A DNA stretch of 64,000 nucleotides from Companilactobacillus nantensis DSM 16982 (lineage in GTDB: Bacteria > Bacillota > Bacilli > Lactobacillales > Lactobacillaceae). The translations under genes and the position numbers were made by a program. Shown here piece by piece: positions 26,880 to 36,454 of this stretch. The notes beneath the pieces were generated by a model. The model had not been told where the DNA came from. It did no database searches and worked only from the letters and a program-made list of their open reading frames with translations. The number at the start of each line of letters is the position of its first letter. Positions within the stretch are counted from its first letter, which is position 1. The stretch is from the NCBI RefSeq assembly GCF_001435815.1, contig NZ_AZFV01000011.1, forward strand, positions 1 to 64,000, written 5' to 3'.

Positions 26880-27788
26880 TTACTTAGATGATTTCTTAGT
26901 TTTATCTTCAGCTTGAATCTTCTTAGCAAGTTCAAGAATATATGGTTTCAATTCATCCTTAACTTCTGGGTGAGTCAATCCATATTCGATGTTTGTCTTA
27001 ACGTAACCAAACTTGTTACCAACATCATATCTTTGACCTTTAAATTCGTGAGCAAAGACGCGTTGTGTCTTGTTCATACGATCAATAGCATCTGTCAATT
27101 GAATTTCGTTACCAGCACCTGGTTTTTGAGTTGCTAGTAGGTCAAAAATTTCTGGTGTTAACAAATAACGACCGATAATAGCCAAGTTACTTGGAGCATC
27201 TTCAACTTTTGGCTTTTCAACGAAACGTTTAACATTGTACAAACCAGGAGCATTTTCGCCTTCTGGATCGATTACACCGTACTTAGAAACGTCTTTTTCA
27301 GGAACCTTCATGACAGCAATTGTTGAAGCATGTGTTTTTTCATAATCATTAATCAATTGCTTTGTCAAAGGAACCTTGTCTTCCATCAAATCATCACCAA
27401 GCATAACGATAAATGGTTCGTCAGCGATGAATGATCTAGCTTGGGCAACAGCGTCACCTAAACCATTTGGATGTGCTTGACGACTGTAATACAAGTTAAC
27501 ACCCAAATTAGTTGTGTCTTGAACGACTTTTAATAAATCAGTTTTATTCTTTGATGCTAAGTTTTGTTCCAATTCTGGTACAGAATCAAAGTGATCCTCG
27601 ATGGAACGTTTGTTTTTACCAGTAATAATCAAGATATCTTCAATACCAGAAGCCTTAGCTTCCTCAACGATAAATTGAATAGTTGGCTTATCAACGATTG
27701 GTAACATTTCCTTAGCTAAAGCCTTTGTAGCTGGCAAAAATCTTGTTCCCAAACCTGCGGCTGGGATAATTGCTTTTCTAACTTTCAT
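26880..27788 (-). CDS. galU: UTP-glucose-1-phosphate uridylyltransferase
   Basis: A 302-residue nucleotidyltransferase making UDP-glucose for cell-wall glycans and the Leloir pathway. The N-terminal nucleotide-binding signature [19 protein letters not shown] is followed by the catalytic Lys in VEKPK. Its start overlaps the yihY-type stop by one base, so it is the third gene of map-yihY-galU. Element 11 is right after its stop. Confidence 0.95.
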   Translation of the reverse strand: MKVRKAIIPAAGLGTRFLPATKALAKEMLPIVDKPTIQFIVEEAKASGIEDILIITGKNKRSIEDHFDSVPELEQNLASKNKTDLLKVVQDTTNLGVNLYYSRQAHPNGLGDAVAQARSFIADEPFIVMLGDDLMEDKVPLTKQLINDYEKTHASTIAVMKVPEKDVSKYGVIDPEGENAPGLYNVKRFVEKPKVEDAPSNLAIIGRYLLTPEIFDLLATQKPGAGNEIQLTDAIDRMNKTQRVFAHEFKGQRYDVGNKFGYVKTNIEYGLTHPEVKDELKPYILELAKKIQAEDKTKKSSK

Positions 27789-28747
27789 TAATTATTCTCC
27801 TTTTCATGCGACTGCAAATAACTAGTTAATCTACCAGTACTTATCCTTAAATATGGACCACCTATTGACTCCGCAAAAGCGACATTTATGGCATTTCCAA
27901 ATAAAAAGATTGTCACTGACATATTCACCCAGAGCAAAAACACGATAATCGCGCCGATAGCACCGTAGTTATCCCAAGCCGCCCCAAAATATTTCAAATA
28001 ATATGAAAACAATTGTGACAAACCAAGGACCCCGACACTAGTAATCACGGTACCGGTTAAGATGTAGTAAAACTTCAGATGGATATTAGGTAAAAAATAA
28101 AATAAAGCAAACATGATCAAAAACATTATAACAATTGCAAAGGGCCATTTCCATCTCGTGAATTCATCTATCCAGCGCGAATTCACTCGTAGCAAGGGAA
28201 TCAACCAGTTTAAAAAAAGTTGTCCAAATGTAAACGTTATAATTGCTGCTACACCAATCATTATTAACATTAAGGTTGTCACGAATGCTAAGCCACGTCG
28301 AATGATGTAATTGAGAAATGTTTTTTCGACGAACAGACTATTCACATCCAAACCGTATGCTTCATTCATTGTCATCTGTGCAATATTTAAACCACGGGAG
28401 ATTGCCCAAAGGGACACAAGAATACCGACTGACAAGATACCTCTATTTGAACTAGATAAAACCTTGATAATCGTTGGCAACAAATAATGATGCAGATCAT
28501 CAGGCAAAATAAATTCAATATAGCTGATGACAGTCGGTTTATCTAAGTGTAATAGTGGAATCAAGTTTCCAATCACAATAACGGCTGGAAACAGTGACAA
28601 CAGGATATAATATGTGATTGCTTTGGAAGCCATGGGTACATTTGAATCACTCACCGCTTGCGTTACATATTTGGCAAAGCCGATAAATTTCTCACGTTTA
28701 GATATCGGTCGTTTAAATAATGGCACCTGCTGTTTATTTTCTTCCAT
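27788..28747 (-). CDS. YihY/BrkB-family membrane protein
   Basis: A 319-residue protein with six hydrophobic segments, beginning with a conserved cytoplasmic region ([27 protein letters not shown]) and ending in [14 protein letters not shown], as in YihY/UPF0761 proteins. Formerly called ribonuclease BN by mistake; the true function is unsettled. It is cotranscribed between map and galU. Confidence 0.88.
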   Translation of the reverse strand: MEENKQQVPLFKRPISKREKFIGFAKYVTQAVSDSNVPMASKAITYYILLSLFPAVIVIGNLIPLLHLDKPTVISYIEFILPDDLHHYLLPTIIKVLSSSNRGILSVGILVSLWAISRGLNIAQMTMNEAYGLDVNSLFVEKTFLNYIIRRGLAFVTTLMLIMIGVAAIITFTFGQLFLNWLIPLLRVNSRWIDEFTRWKWPFAIVIMFLIMFALFYFLPNIHLKFYYILTGTVITSVGVLGLSQLFSYYLKYFGAAWDNYGAIGAIIVFLLWVNMSVTIFLFGNAINVAFAESIGGPYLRISTGRLTSYLQSHEKENN

Positions 28748-28762
28748 TATTCACACCATTAA

Positions 28763-29557
28763 TTAAAGTAAGTATTTAGCATCATATTCTGGATCTTGTG
28801 ATGTTAGAATTTTGGGACCATCTTTAGTGATAGCAATTGTATGTTCATATTGAGCAGAATCAGTTCCATCAGCAGAAACAAAATATTCCCAACCATCAGC
28901 TTTGACAAATTTATCCTTAATTTCCCATGTACCTAGGTTAACCATAGGTTCAATTGTAATCGTCATACCTTCACGTAATCTTAAACCTTGGCCTGGTTCA
29001 CCATAATGAGGCACATTAGGAGCTTCGTGCATTGTTGGCTGAATACCGTGACCAATCAAATCACGAACGTCACCCATGTGGTTTTCATCTTCAACGTAGT
29101 GTTGAATGGCATAACCAATATCACCTAAACGGTTACCAACAACAGCTTGGTCAATTCCTAAGTAAAGAGCTTTCTTAGTTACATCCATTAACTTTTGGTC
29201 TTCAGCTGAAAGTTCCCCAACTGCATAAGTCCAACAAGAATCACTTTCATAACCATCCAAGTTGACAGTCATATCAACTTTTAAAACGTCCCCACTCTTC
29301 AAGATCAAGTTCTTACGAGGAATACCATGGGCAACTTCGTCATTAACACAAACACAAGTAGCGTATTTGTATCCTTCAAAACCTTTTTCTGATGGACGAC
29401 CACCGTGTGAAACGATATAGTCGTTGGCAAAATTTTCAATTTCCATTGATGAAATTCCTGGTTTGATAATGTCACGCAAACCAATATGTGTGTTAGCAAG
29501 AAGTTCTCCGGACTTTCTCATTCCTTCGATTTCTCTTGCAGATTTTAATGTAATCAC
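28763..29557 (-). CDS. map: Methionine aminopeptidase, type I
   Basis: A 264-residue metallopeptidase that removes N-terminal Met from nascent proteins. Metal ligands are visible in KVDMTVNLDGYESDSCW (two Asp), GHGIQPTMHEAPNVPHYG (His) and EPMVNLG (Glu), with a final Glu in YEHTIAI. It is the first gene of map-yihY-galU. Confidence 0.95.
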   Translation of the reverse strand: MITLKSAREIEGMRKSGELLANTHIGLRDIIKPGISSMEIENFANDYIVSHGGRPSEKGFEGYKYATCVCVNDEVAHGIPRKNLILKSGDVLKVDMTVNLDGYESDSCWTYAVGELSAEDQKLMDVTKKALYLGIDQAVVGNRLGDIGYAIQHYVEDENHMGDVRDLIGHGIQPTMHEAPNVPHYGEPGQGLRLREGMTITIEPMVNLGTWEIKDKFVKADGWEYFVSADGTDSAQYEHTIAITKDGPKILTSQDPEYDAKYLL

Positions 29558-29620
29558 TTTTTAACATGTCCCTTCAAAAAAATGTTAATTTCATTATAAC
29601 ATTGTCGGGGGTGTTATATA

Positions 29621-29801
29621 TGCCGCTTCCGAGGACAAACGAAATAGCCTGCTGTGGGACCGTCTGGAGCCATAGAGCGGTCTCCAGACTCGATTTTGAA
29701 TCTTGCATAAATCGCAAGTCTCAAAATACGTTCTTTGTTGTAAGTGCTGAATCACTAACAACACCGTCACTGCTGGCTATTTCGTTTGCCTCGGAAGCTA
29801 G
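29621..29801 (-). repeat. Cloverleaf element 12 (reverse copy)
   Basis: Reverse copy, TGCCGCTTCC to GGAAGCTAG. The outer stem CTTCCGAGG...CCTCGGAAG extends almost to the ends. Hairpin 3 has a perfect stem GTCTGGAG/CTCCAGAC and the enlarged loop CCATAGAGCGGT. It lies upstream of map and pairs with the intron-bearing element 13. Confidence 0.9.
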
Positions 29802-29979
29802 TTTGTTTTTTTGAAGTTTGAGATATATCAGCTATTTTTTTATTTCAAAGTAATTTAATAAAAAGTCAAATATCGGTAACACATGATGTTACTTAAATTG
29901 GAATCATATTCTTAACTAAAAATGAAGGATTTAAAATAAAGAATAAACTAGTCGGAAGGAACAAGAATTTAGGTCGCTG

Positions 29980-31882
29980 ATCGAGTAGGAGGTAATTGAT
30001 TAATTCAATTACAGACCTCTCACACCACCGTACGTACGGATCCGTATACGGCGGTTTGATAATTTAAGCATTTTGAATCTTAATGAGCGTCTTGGATAGA
30101 TTAATTAGTCCTTTGGCTTCCAGCACTTTGTTAGTTAGAGTATACGACAAGGCTTGGTTATGAGCCGTTCGCCATGCGCCCTTTCGGGTACAGGCAAATG
30201 TATGAGCCTCTCTGTCTTCCATTCCCAGACGTTTAAGGTTCTTTTGTCTCGTTCGCACTTTCTTCCATCGTTTCCAGATGAATTGTCGAATACGTGAACG
30301 TAACCATTTATCTAACTGAAAGGTGAAATCTTTCATTCTACCCACGCCATAATATTGTAACCAACCACGCATTTTTATACGTATTTCGTTGAGTACCTTC
30401 TCCAGCGAGACGCCTCGACTACGCTTAGTAATCTTCCTCAGTGCTTGGATTACTCGCTCTTTAACTTGCCTCGCCGGATATGGATATGCACCATTTTTAT
30501 TCACTCCAAGTGTAAATCCTAAGAATTTCATTCTTAGGGTGGGTACTACTTTGGTCTTTTCTTGATTGACAGTTAGTTTCAGCTTTTTCTCAAGAAATTT
30601 AGTGATACTCTTCAGCACACGTTCTCCAGCTCTCTGCGACTTGACGAAAATATTACAATCATCCGCATATCTCACAAACTGGTGACCTCGTCTGGTTAGC
30701 TCCTTATCAAGTTCATTGAGGTATATATTTGCTAGTAACGGCGAAATTGGTCCGCCTTGCGGCGTACCTTTCTCGCTTCGTTCAAACATTTTTCCGTTCA
30801 TTGTTCCACTGGTTAGGAATCTCCGGATTATCCGAAGAAGCCAGCGGTCAGTGACCTGCTGCTCAAGGAACTTGATTAACATATCATGGTTGACCGTATC
30901 AAAGTAAGCTTTCAAATCAAGGTCTATCACATAGTGATAGCCTTGATTATATAATTTCACACACCGCATTACTGCATCATGTGCACTTCGATTAGGTCTG
31001 AATCCAAAACTGTTGTCTGAGAAGACCTCTTCAAATATAGGGCTCATTACTTGCGTGACCGCCTGCTGTACTAGCCGGTCGGTAACAGTTGGTATGCCAA
31101 GCTTTCGCATGCCACCATTTGGCTTAGGAATTTCTACCCTTCTTACTGGCTTAGGCTTATATTCACCACTTACCAATTTACGGAGTAGCTCTTCTTTGTG
31201 CTCTTTCAGATATGGAAGTAGTTCGTCTACCGTCATATCGTCGATTCCGGGAGCACCATGATTCCCAACGACCCTAAGATAAGCTCGATTGAGGTTTTTC
31301 CGCGACAACACTCTTTCTTGAAACTCAATGCCATTCAGTAGTGTATTCTCACCAGAAATCATACTACGCGCCCCAGTTTGTTCTCGGTCTTCCAGACCTA
31401 TTTGTCGCTGGCGGTCAGCTTGTTCTGTTTTCTGCGATTGTCGCACAATTTCCATCTCCAATATTACTTCTGAATTATTATCATTCGGTCCTTCGTGGCT
31501 CCGCCACTACTATGACCTCTGCTGATTCCTGTATCACTCAACGTATCATCGCTGACACGCTTGAGCTCGCTTTTCCTTTGGGTATTCCCAGACGGGTCAT
31601 GCGATACAGGCCTCCCCGGGTAAGAACGTTAACTTTCGTACCATATCACCGATAGCTCTACCGTATTGATTTCGAGTAGTATTGGACTTCAGCCTGCTCA
31701 GCGGCCTTATCCATCAAGTTCGGCCTTATAGCTATTTCTTGTACATCGGTGCAGTATTTTGCTCATTGGGCTTCCTTCAGATTCCACCTCACGATGGACA
31801 CCCTTGCCCTTGGCTAATGATTCCGACTACTACGGCTCATGATGGACTTTCACCATCAAGTTAACGCCCATGCCGGGCGCAC
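29980..31882 (-). mobile_element. Group II intron, about 1903 nt, probably class IIC
   Basis: On the minus strand the intron begins GTGCGCCCGGCA (31882) and ends CCTACTCGAT (29980). A domain V-like hairpin (30057-30024, CGTATACGG/CCGTACGTACGG type) precedes the domain VI and 3' end. The 5' 420 nt (31,462-31,882) hold the structural domains I-III with no other gene. It encodes one reverse transcriptase. Insertion directly after a stem-loop and lack of an endonuclease domain in the protein suggest class IIC. Confidence 0.88.
30064..31461 (-). CDS. ltrA: Group II intron reverse transcriptase/maturase
   Basis: A 465-residue intron-encoded protein with the RT core (about 80-330): VDELLPYLKEH, PKPNGGMRKLGIPTV, FGFRPNRSAHDA, DLDLKAYFDTV, GTPQGGPISPLLANI and the catalytic YADD in FVRYADDCNIF. 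The C terminus (about 350-465, WLQYYGVGRM... and TRKGAWRTAHNQAL) is the maturase/X domain. No HNH endonuclease follows, so target-primed mobility would use a nick or replication fork. The first codon may be TTG 31461 or the ATG two codons later. The protein is full length with all RT blocks, so the intron may be active. Confidence 0.92.
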   Translation of the reverse strand: MEMEIVRQSQKTEQADRQRQIGLEDREQTGARSMISGENTLLNGIEFQERVLSRKNLNRAYLRVVGNHGAPGIDDMTVDELLPYLKEHKEELLRKLVSGEYKPKPVRRVEIPKPNGGMRKLGIPTVTDRLVQQAVTQVMSPIFEEVFSDNSFGFRPNRSAHDAVMRCVKLYNQGYHYVIDLDLKAYFDTVNHDMLIKFLEQQVTDRWLLRIIRRFLTSGTMNGKMFERSEKGTPQGGPISPLLANIYLNELDKELTRRGHQFVRYADDCNIFVKSQRAGERVLKSITKFLEKKLKLTVNQEKTKVVPTLRMKFLGFTLGVNKNGAYPYPARQVKERVIQALRKITKRSRGVSLEKVLNEIRIKMRGWLQYYGVGRMKDFTFQLDKWLRSRIRQFIWKRWKKVRTRQKNLKRLGMEDREAHTFACTRKGAWRTAHNQALSYTLTNKVLEAKGLINLSKTLIKIQNA

Positions 31883-32123
31883 TGAAGGTGGTGTTAGAGC
31901 TTTAGCTCTTACACCACGGGACGAGTTTTGAAACTCGCGTATCTTGCGAGGTTCAAAATCGAGAGGCGAGACCTTGGCTCGACTCGGTCCCCATAGCGAC
32001 CTAAATTTCTTGTTCCTGGAGACGGCATCCAAAACACCAATTTATTTTGAAACTTTCGACCAACCCAATATCAATTTTTGCTATAATTACTCAAGATACG
32101 TGAAAATGAGGCGTTTATTTAAT

Positions 32124-32579
32124 ATGACAAAAGTAAAAATCGTCTACGCCAGCATTACTGGTAACGACGAAGATATCGCATATGTTTTAACAGAAAAATT
32201 TGAAGAATTAGGTTGCGATGTCGATATGAGTGAAGTTTCTCAAACTGATGCAGCCGACTTTGAAGATACCGATATTTGTGTGATTGCTAGTTATACTTAT
32301 GACCAAGGAATCGTACCCGATGAAGCACTAGATTTTTACGATGACATGCAAGACTTGAATTTGAGTGGAAAAGTTTACGGAGTTTGTGGCTCTGGTGATA
32401 CTTTTTATGAGGATTTTTGTCGTGCTGTTGATGAATTTGCCAAAGTCTTTGAAGAAGTAGGTGCAACTAAAGGTGCCGACCCTGTTCGAGTTGAATTGGA
32501 CCCTGAACAAGATGATATCGACAACCTCGACCACTTCGCAGAAATAATTTATAAAAAGGCACAGGAAATGGATCTTTAA
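32124..32579 (+). CDS. Flavodoxin
   Basis: A 151-residue short-chain electron carrier. The FMN phosphate loop YASITGNDEDIA at 7-18 and the segment YGVCGSGDTFYEDFC typical of flavodoxins are present; the protein is strongly acidic. The start ATG 32124 is chosen because translation upstream would run through element 13. It is followed two bases later by gtrA. Confidence 0.9.
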   Translation: MTKVKIVYASITGNDEDIAYVLTEKFEELGCDVDMSEVSQTDAADFEDTDICVIASYTYDQGIVPDEALDFYDDMQDLNLSGKVYGVCGSGDTFYEDFCRAVDEFAKVFEEVGATKGADPVRVELDPEQDDIDNLDHFAEIIYKKAQEMDL

Positions 32580-32581
32580 CC

Positions 32582-33040
32582 ATGGATTTTATTAAAAAAT
32601 ATCGTAATTTTTGGGTGTATTGCTTCTTTGGTTTCTTAGCATCGCTAATAAATATCGGAATCTTTGATCTTTCACACAATTATTTCCACATTCCCTTGTG
32701 GATTGCTAATACCGTTGCTTGGTTCATTTCTAATTTCTTTTCATTCTTTGTTACCAAGCTGTATGTTTTTAAATCTGAGATGGAAAGTTTAAAAAAGCTT
32801 TTCCATGAAGGTATCGTCTTCTTAGTTTCCAGAATTTTCTCACTAATTTTTGATGATATTTTTATGATTGTAGCAGTTTTCATTTTCCCTTGGAATAATT
32901 TGATCATTAAAGCAATCGATCAGTTAATTGTTGGATTATTCAATTATTTCTCTTCGAAACTTATTTTTAATTACAACAATCGTCAGTTGATCGAAAGATT
33001 TAAAAATTTAAAATCAAAAAGAAGTCGCGATGAAATTTAG
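32582..33040 (+). CDS. GtrA-family membrane protein
   Basis: A 152-residue protein with four transmembrane segments (about 10-30, 38-58, 75-98, 108-128), including NTVAWFISNFFSFFVTKLYVF typical of GtrA/DPMS-like flippase partners. Members help move lipid-linked sugars during wall or teichoic-acid glycosylation. It is cotranscribed with flavodoxin; no glycosyltransferase partner is adjacent. Confidence 0.85.
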   Translation: MDFIKKYRNFWVYCFFGFLASLINIGIFDLSHNYFHIPLWIANTVAWFISNFFSFFVTKLYVFKSEMESLKKLFHEGIVFLVSRIFSLIFDDIFMIVAVFIFPWNNLIIKAIDQLIVGLFNYFSSKLIFNYNNRQLIERFKNLKSKRSRDEI

Positions 33041-33062
33041 TTTTCATTGCGGCTTCTTTTTT
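33019..33062 (+). terminator. Intrinsic terminator overlapping the gtrA stop
   Basis: AAGAAGTCGCGATGAAA pairs with TTTTCATTGCGGCTTCTT and is followed by TTTT; the gtrA stop codon is in the loop. Confidence 0.8.
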
Positions 33063-33077
33063 GATTTATTCAAATAT

Positions 33078-33253
33078 TCCGTCTCCAGAGTGGAGAAAAT
33101 ATTAACTGGCTGTGCGGACCGACTCGAGCCAAGGTCTCGAGTCTCGGTTTGAAGCCTTGCAAGCAAGTCTCCAAACACGCCCGGTAGTGTAATGGCTAAA
33201 ACCATAACGCTACTTTCACTGCCTGTTAATATTTTCTCCACTCTTCCGACTAG
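33078..33253 (-). repeat. Cloverleaf element 14 (reverse copy)
   Basis: Reverse copy, CCGTCTCC to CCGACTAG. Hairpin 3 is a perfect GACTCGAG/CTCGAGTC; hairpin 1 is the GTAATGGC/ACCATAAC variant shared with element 16; hairpin 2 is shortened (CCTTGCAAGCAAGTCTCC). It pairs with element 15 between the convergent gtrA and wecB genes. Confidence 0.9.
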
Positions 33254-33381
33254 TTTTTCTATGTAAAGTAATCTATTTAATTAGGTTCAGAAGAACAATC
33301 TCTAATTACAATGTATTAAAAAAATAAGTCATGATAACCTAATGTTTTTTACATTTATAACACATAAAAATGATTAATAAC

Positions 33382-33560
33382 CTAGCCTCTAGTAGCAAGT
33401 AATTTTGGCAGCAGTGCAGGTGGCGTTGGAGCTTTAGCTCTTACACCACGGGACGAGTTTTGAAATTCGCGTACTTTGCGAAGTTCAAAATCGAGCTCGG
33501 AGACCTTGGCTCCGGGCGGTCCCCACAGCAGCCAAAAATTTCTTGCTACCAGAGGCGGCA
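33382..33560 (+). repeat. Cloverleaf element 15 (forward copy)
   Basis: Forward copy, CTAGCC to AGAGGCGGCA. Outer arms start TCTAGTAGCAAG and return CTTGCTACCAGA. Hairpin 3 is GCTCGGAG/CTCCGGGC with one G-T pair; loop ACCTTGG. Confidence 0.9.
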
Positions 33561-33570
33561 TTTTTTAAAG

Positions 33571-33606
33571 AAAAAAGACAACTTCTCAATTGTGAGAAAT
33601 CATCTT
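33571..33606 (-). terminator. wecB terminator
   Basis: Minus-strand AAGATGATTTCTCA pairs with TGAGAAGTTGTCTT, followed by TTTTTTC. Confidence 0.75.
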
Positions 33607-33613
33607 TGAAATT

Positions 33614-34756
33614 TTATTCAAACTCATTTGGTCTTTCAGTTGTTTGTTTGAAGTAATAGCTTAGTGAATCAAGAATTCTATCTGATGCTTTACCATCACC
33701 ATATGGATTCTTGGCATTTGCCATACGATCATATTCAGCTTTATCCACAATCAAACGTGTCATTTCCTTTTCAACAACATCGGCATCTGTACCAACTAGT
33801 TTCAATGTTCCAGCAGTGACACCTTCTGGACGTTCAGTTGTATCACGCAAAACTAGAACTGGTTTACCTAATGATGGGGCTTCTTCTTGAACACCACCAG
33901 AATCGGTCATGATGAAGTAACTTCTTGATGCAAGATTATGAAAATCGACTACATCCAAAGGTTCAATCAAGTGTACACGGTCAACATCGCCAAGGATTTC
34001 CTTAGCTGTTTGTTGAACAACTGGATTCAAGTGAACTGGATAAACTAATTCAATGTCATCATGTTTTTCAACAACTTTCTTCATTGCCTTGAAGACTTGC
34101 TTCATTGGTTCGCCTTGGTTTTCACGACGGTGCATGGTAATTAAAATCATCTTTTTATCAGGATCGATTACATCCATAACATCGTGATGATAATCTTTGT
34201 GAACGGTGCTTCTTAAAGCATCAATCGCTGTATTACCAGTAACGAAGATGTGGTCCTTTTTATGGTTTTCCTTCAACAAGTTAGCTTTACTTTCTGTTGT
34301 TGGAGCAAAATAAATATCAGTTAAATCGTCAGTCATTTGACGGTTCATCTCTTCTGGCCATGGTGAATATTTATTCCAAGTTCTCAAACCAGCTTCAACG
34401 TGTCCAATTGCTGTTTGGTGGTAGAAAGCTGATAAGGCAGCACTAAATGTTGTCGTCGTGTCACCATGGACTAAGACAACATCAGGCTTTTCTTTTTCAA
34501 TAATACTGTCCAGTTCTTTAAGTACCAAACCAGTGATACCACTAAGTGTTTGTCGTTCCTTCATAATATTCAAATCATAATCTGGTTTAATATTGAAGAT
34601 TTCCAAAACAGAATCCAACATTTCACGATGTTGAGCAGTAACAACCGTCACCGTTTCAAAACGATCACTATTTTGCTTCAATTTCAAAACTAGCGGTGCC
34701 ATTTTAATTGCTTCTGGTCTTGTCCCAAAAACAGTCATAACTTTAATTTTATCCAA
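33614..34756 (-). CDS. wecB: UDP-N-acetylglucosamine 2-epimerase (non-hydrolysing)
   Basis: A 380-residue enzyme converting UDP-GlcNAc to UDP-ManNAc for teichoic-acid linkage units or capsule. Motifs: FGTRPEAIKMAPL at the N terminus, HGDTTTTFSAAL, GHVEAGLRT and SGGVQEEAPSLGKPVLVLRD. The start is probably TTG 34756, six nt after GAGGTG; the in-frame GTG at 34765 is part of that ribosome site. It is a single-gene unit. Confidence 0.93.
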   Translation of the reverse strand: MDKIKVMTVFGTRPEAIKMAPLVLKLKQNSDRFETVTVVTAQHREMLDSVLEIFNIKPDYDLNIMKERQTLSGITGLVLKELDSIIEKEKPDVVLVHGDTTTTFSAALSAFYHQTAIGHVEAGLRTWNKYSPWPEEMNRQMTDDLTDIYFAPTTESKANLLKENHKKDHIFVTGNTAIDALRSTVHKDYHHDVMDVIDPDKKMILITMHRRENQGEPMKQVFKAMKKVVEKHDDIELVYPVHLNPVVQQTAKEILGDVDRVHLIEPLDVVDFHNLASRSYFIMTDSGGVQEEAPSLGKPVLVLRDTTERPEGVTAGTLKLVGTDADVVEKEMTRLIVDKAEYDRMANAKNPYGDGKASDRILDSLSYYFKQTTERPNEFE

Positions 34757-34922
34757 AATTATCACCTCAATAAATTAGTTCCAGTATATCAAAGATATCA
34801 ATTGCCTGATAGTCATATCATAGTAGTTAAAAGATTAACTAGTACCATACGTAAGTTATAGTATTATTTTAATAGGTAGATACGCTTTCTTTTATTTCAT
34901 GAAAAAATATAGGTAAAACAAC

Positions 34923-35105
34923 ATGATAAATTTAACAGTTTTAGTAATTCTCAGCATTTTAACTACGCTCGTCGCCTTTTTTGCGGTTTTAGCGATTTAT
35001 AATACGCTAATAAAATCCGATTCTAAGAAATATTGGTGGAATATTCTAATAGTTTTAATAATCCTTTACCTATTAGTCTTTTACATGTATTTTCATTTCA
35101 GATAA
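34923..35105 (+). CDS. Small hypothetical membrane protein
   Basis: A 60-residue protein with two hydrophobic helices (about 5-27 and 38-57) separated by KSDSKKYWWN. No family is recognised and the ribosome site (AGGTAAAA) is moderate. It stands alone between wecB and fba, so it could also be fortuitous. Confidence 0.45.
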   Translation: MINLTVLVILSILTTLVAFFAVLAIYNTLIKSDSKKYWWNILIVLIILYLLVFYMYFHFR

Positions 35106-35210
35106 AGCGTTTACTGAAATACTTTGTTAAAAGATGTATTAATTTTAGCCACTTTGAGTTAAAATTACTAATGTATTCAAATAATGAATGAAATTTTTGG
35201 AGGATTATCG

Positions 35211-36080
35211 ATGGTTTTAACAAACGGTAACGAAATTTTCAACAACGCCCGTAAAGGCAAATATGCTGTTGGTGCATTTAACATCAACGACTTGGAATGG
35301 ACTCGTGGCATTTTAGCTGCTGCCCAAGAAACAAATACACCTATCTTGGTTCAAACATCAATGGGTGCTGCTAAGTATATGGGTGGTTACGAACTATGTC
35401 TACACCTTGTACAAGACACAATCAAATCAATGGGTATTACAGTTCCAGTTGTAATGCACTTGGATCACGGTAACTACGAAGCTGCCAAAGAATGTATCGA
35501 AGTTGGTTACAACTCAGTTATGTTCGATGGTCACGACCTTCCATTTGACGAAAACCTTGAAAAGACAAAGGAAATCGTTAAATTAGCACATGCTAAGGGT
35601 ATGTCTGTTGAAGCTGAAGTTGGTTCAATCGGTGGTACTGAAGATGGTATTACTGGTCTTGGTGAATTAGCTGATGTTGAAGAAGCTAAGACACTTGCTG
35701 CTACTGGCGTTGACTACCTTGCTGTTGGTATTGGTAACATTCACGGTGTTTACCCTGACAACTGGAAAGGTTTGAGCTTTGACCGTCTACAAGAATTAGC
35801 TGCTGAAATCTCAACACCACTTGTTCTTCACGGTGGTTCAGGTATCCCTAAGGAACAAATCGTTAAGGCTATCTCAATGGGTATTTCAAAGGTTAACGTT
35901 AATACTGAATTACAATTGTCATTTGCTAAAGCAACTCGCGAATATATCGAAGCTGGCCACGATCAAGATATCGATGGTAAGGGTTACGATCCTCGTAAGT
36001 TACTTGCACCTGGTACAAAGGCTATTACAGATACAACTAAAGAACGTATCGAATGGTTCGGTACACCTTCAATCAAGTAA
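35211..36080 (+). CDS. fba: Fructose-bisphosphate aldolase, class II
   Basis: A 289-residue zinc aldolase of glycolysis. Metal and substrate motifs include HLDHGNYE, the Glu in EAEVGSIGG, GNIHGVY and VLHGGSGI. ATG 35211 follows GGAGG; codon use is strongly optimised (TTC, AAC, GGT), as expected for a highly expressed gene. Confidence 0.96.
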   Translation: MVLTNGNEIFNNARKGKYAVGAFNINDLEWTRGILAAAQETNTPILVQTSMGAAKYMGGYELCLHLVQDTIKSMGITVPVVMHLDHGNYEAAKECIEVGYNSVMFDGHDLPFDENLEKTKEIVKLAHAKGMSVEAEVGSIGGTEDGITGLGELADVEEAKTLAATGVDYLAVGIGNIHGVYPDNWKGLSFDRLQELAAEISTPLVLHGGSGIPKEQIVKAISMGISKVNVNTELQLSFAKATREYIEAGHDQDIDGKGYDPRKLLAPGTKAITDTTKERIEWFGTPSIK

Positions 36081-36091
36081 TTTTTGATAAT

Positions 36092-36128
36092 TAAAAAGAC
36101 AGAAACTTCGGTTTCTGTCTTTTTTTGT
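36092..36128 (+). terminator. fba terminator
   Basis: AAAGACAGAAAC-TTCG-GTTTCTGTCTTT with a UUCG tetraloop and a T run. Confidence 0.9.
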
Positions 36129-36144
36129 ACCCTTTTTTCTAAAT

Positions 36145-36324
36145 ACCGTCTCCAGAATCGAGAAAAGCTTGACTGGCAGTGCGGACCGACCTGAGCCAAG
36201 GTCTCAGGTCTCGGTTTGAAGCCTCGCAAAATACGCGAGTCTCCAAACACGCCCGGTGGTGTAATGGCTAAAGCCATAACGCCACTTTCACTGCCACTCA
36301 AGCTTTCTCGATTCTTCCGACTAG
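36145..36324 (-). repeat. Cloverleaf element 16 (reverse copy)
   Basis: Reverse copy, CCGTCTCC to CCGACTAG. Arms AGAATCGAGAAAAGCTTGA and TCAAGCTTTCTCGATTCT. Hairpin 3 is a perfect GACCTGAG/CTCAGGTC. It starts 17 bp after the fba terminator and is the partner of element 17. Confidence 0.9.
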
Positions 36325-36454
36325 TTCATTTTTTATAAATAATCGCTTAGCTTATCTGAATTCTCTAATAACATGTAATTTTGTTTCTAATACTTTAGAG
36401 CTATCTTTTATCCCCCCGATTTTTGGATTTTCTAAAATATATCCATCTACCCCG

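Larger units (their letters stand above)
29948..32027 (+). repeat. Cloverleaf element 13 (forward copy, split by a group II intron)
   Basis: Left part 29948-29979 (CTAGTCGGA and the outer arm), right part 31883-32027 (three hairpins, return arm, GGAGACGGCA). Removing the intron leaves a 177-bp element almost identical to element 18. The return arm (about 31,996-32,016) complements the left arm across the intron, proving that the two parts are one element. Confidence 0.93.

Noticed and set aside
31944-32123. N-terminal extension of the flavodoxin
   Set aside because: It would be translated from within cloverleaf element 13 and does not resemble flavodoxin; ATG 32124 gives the usual length.
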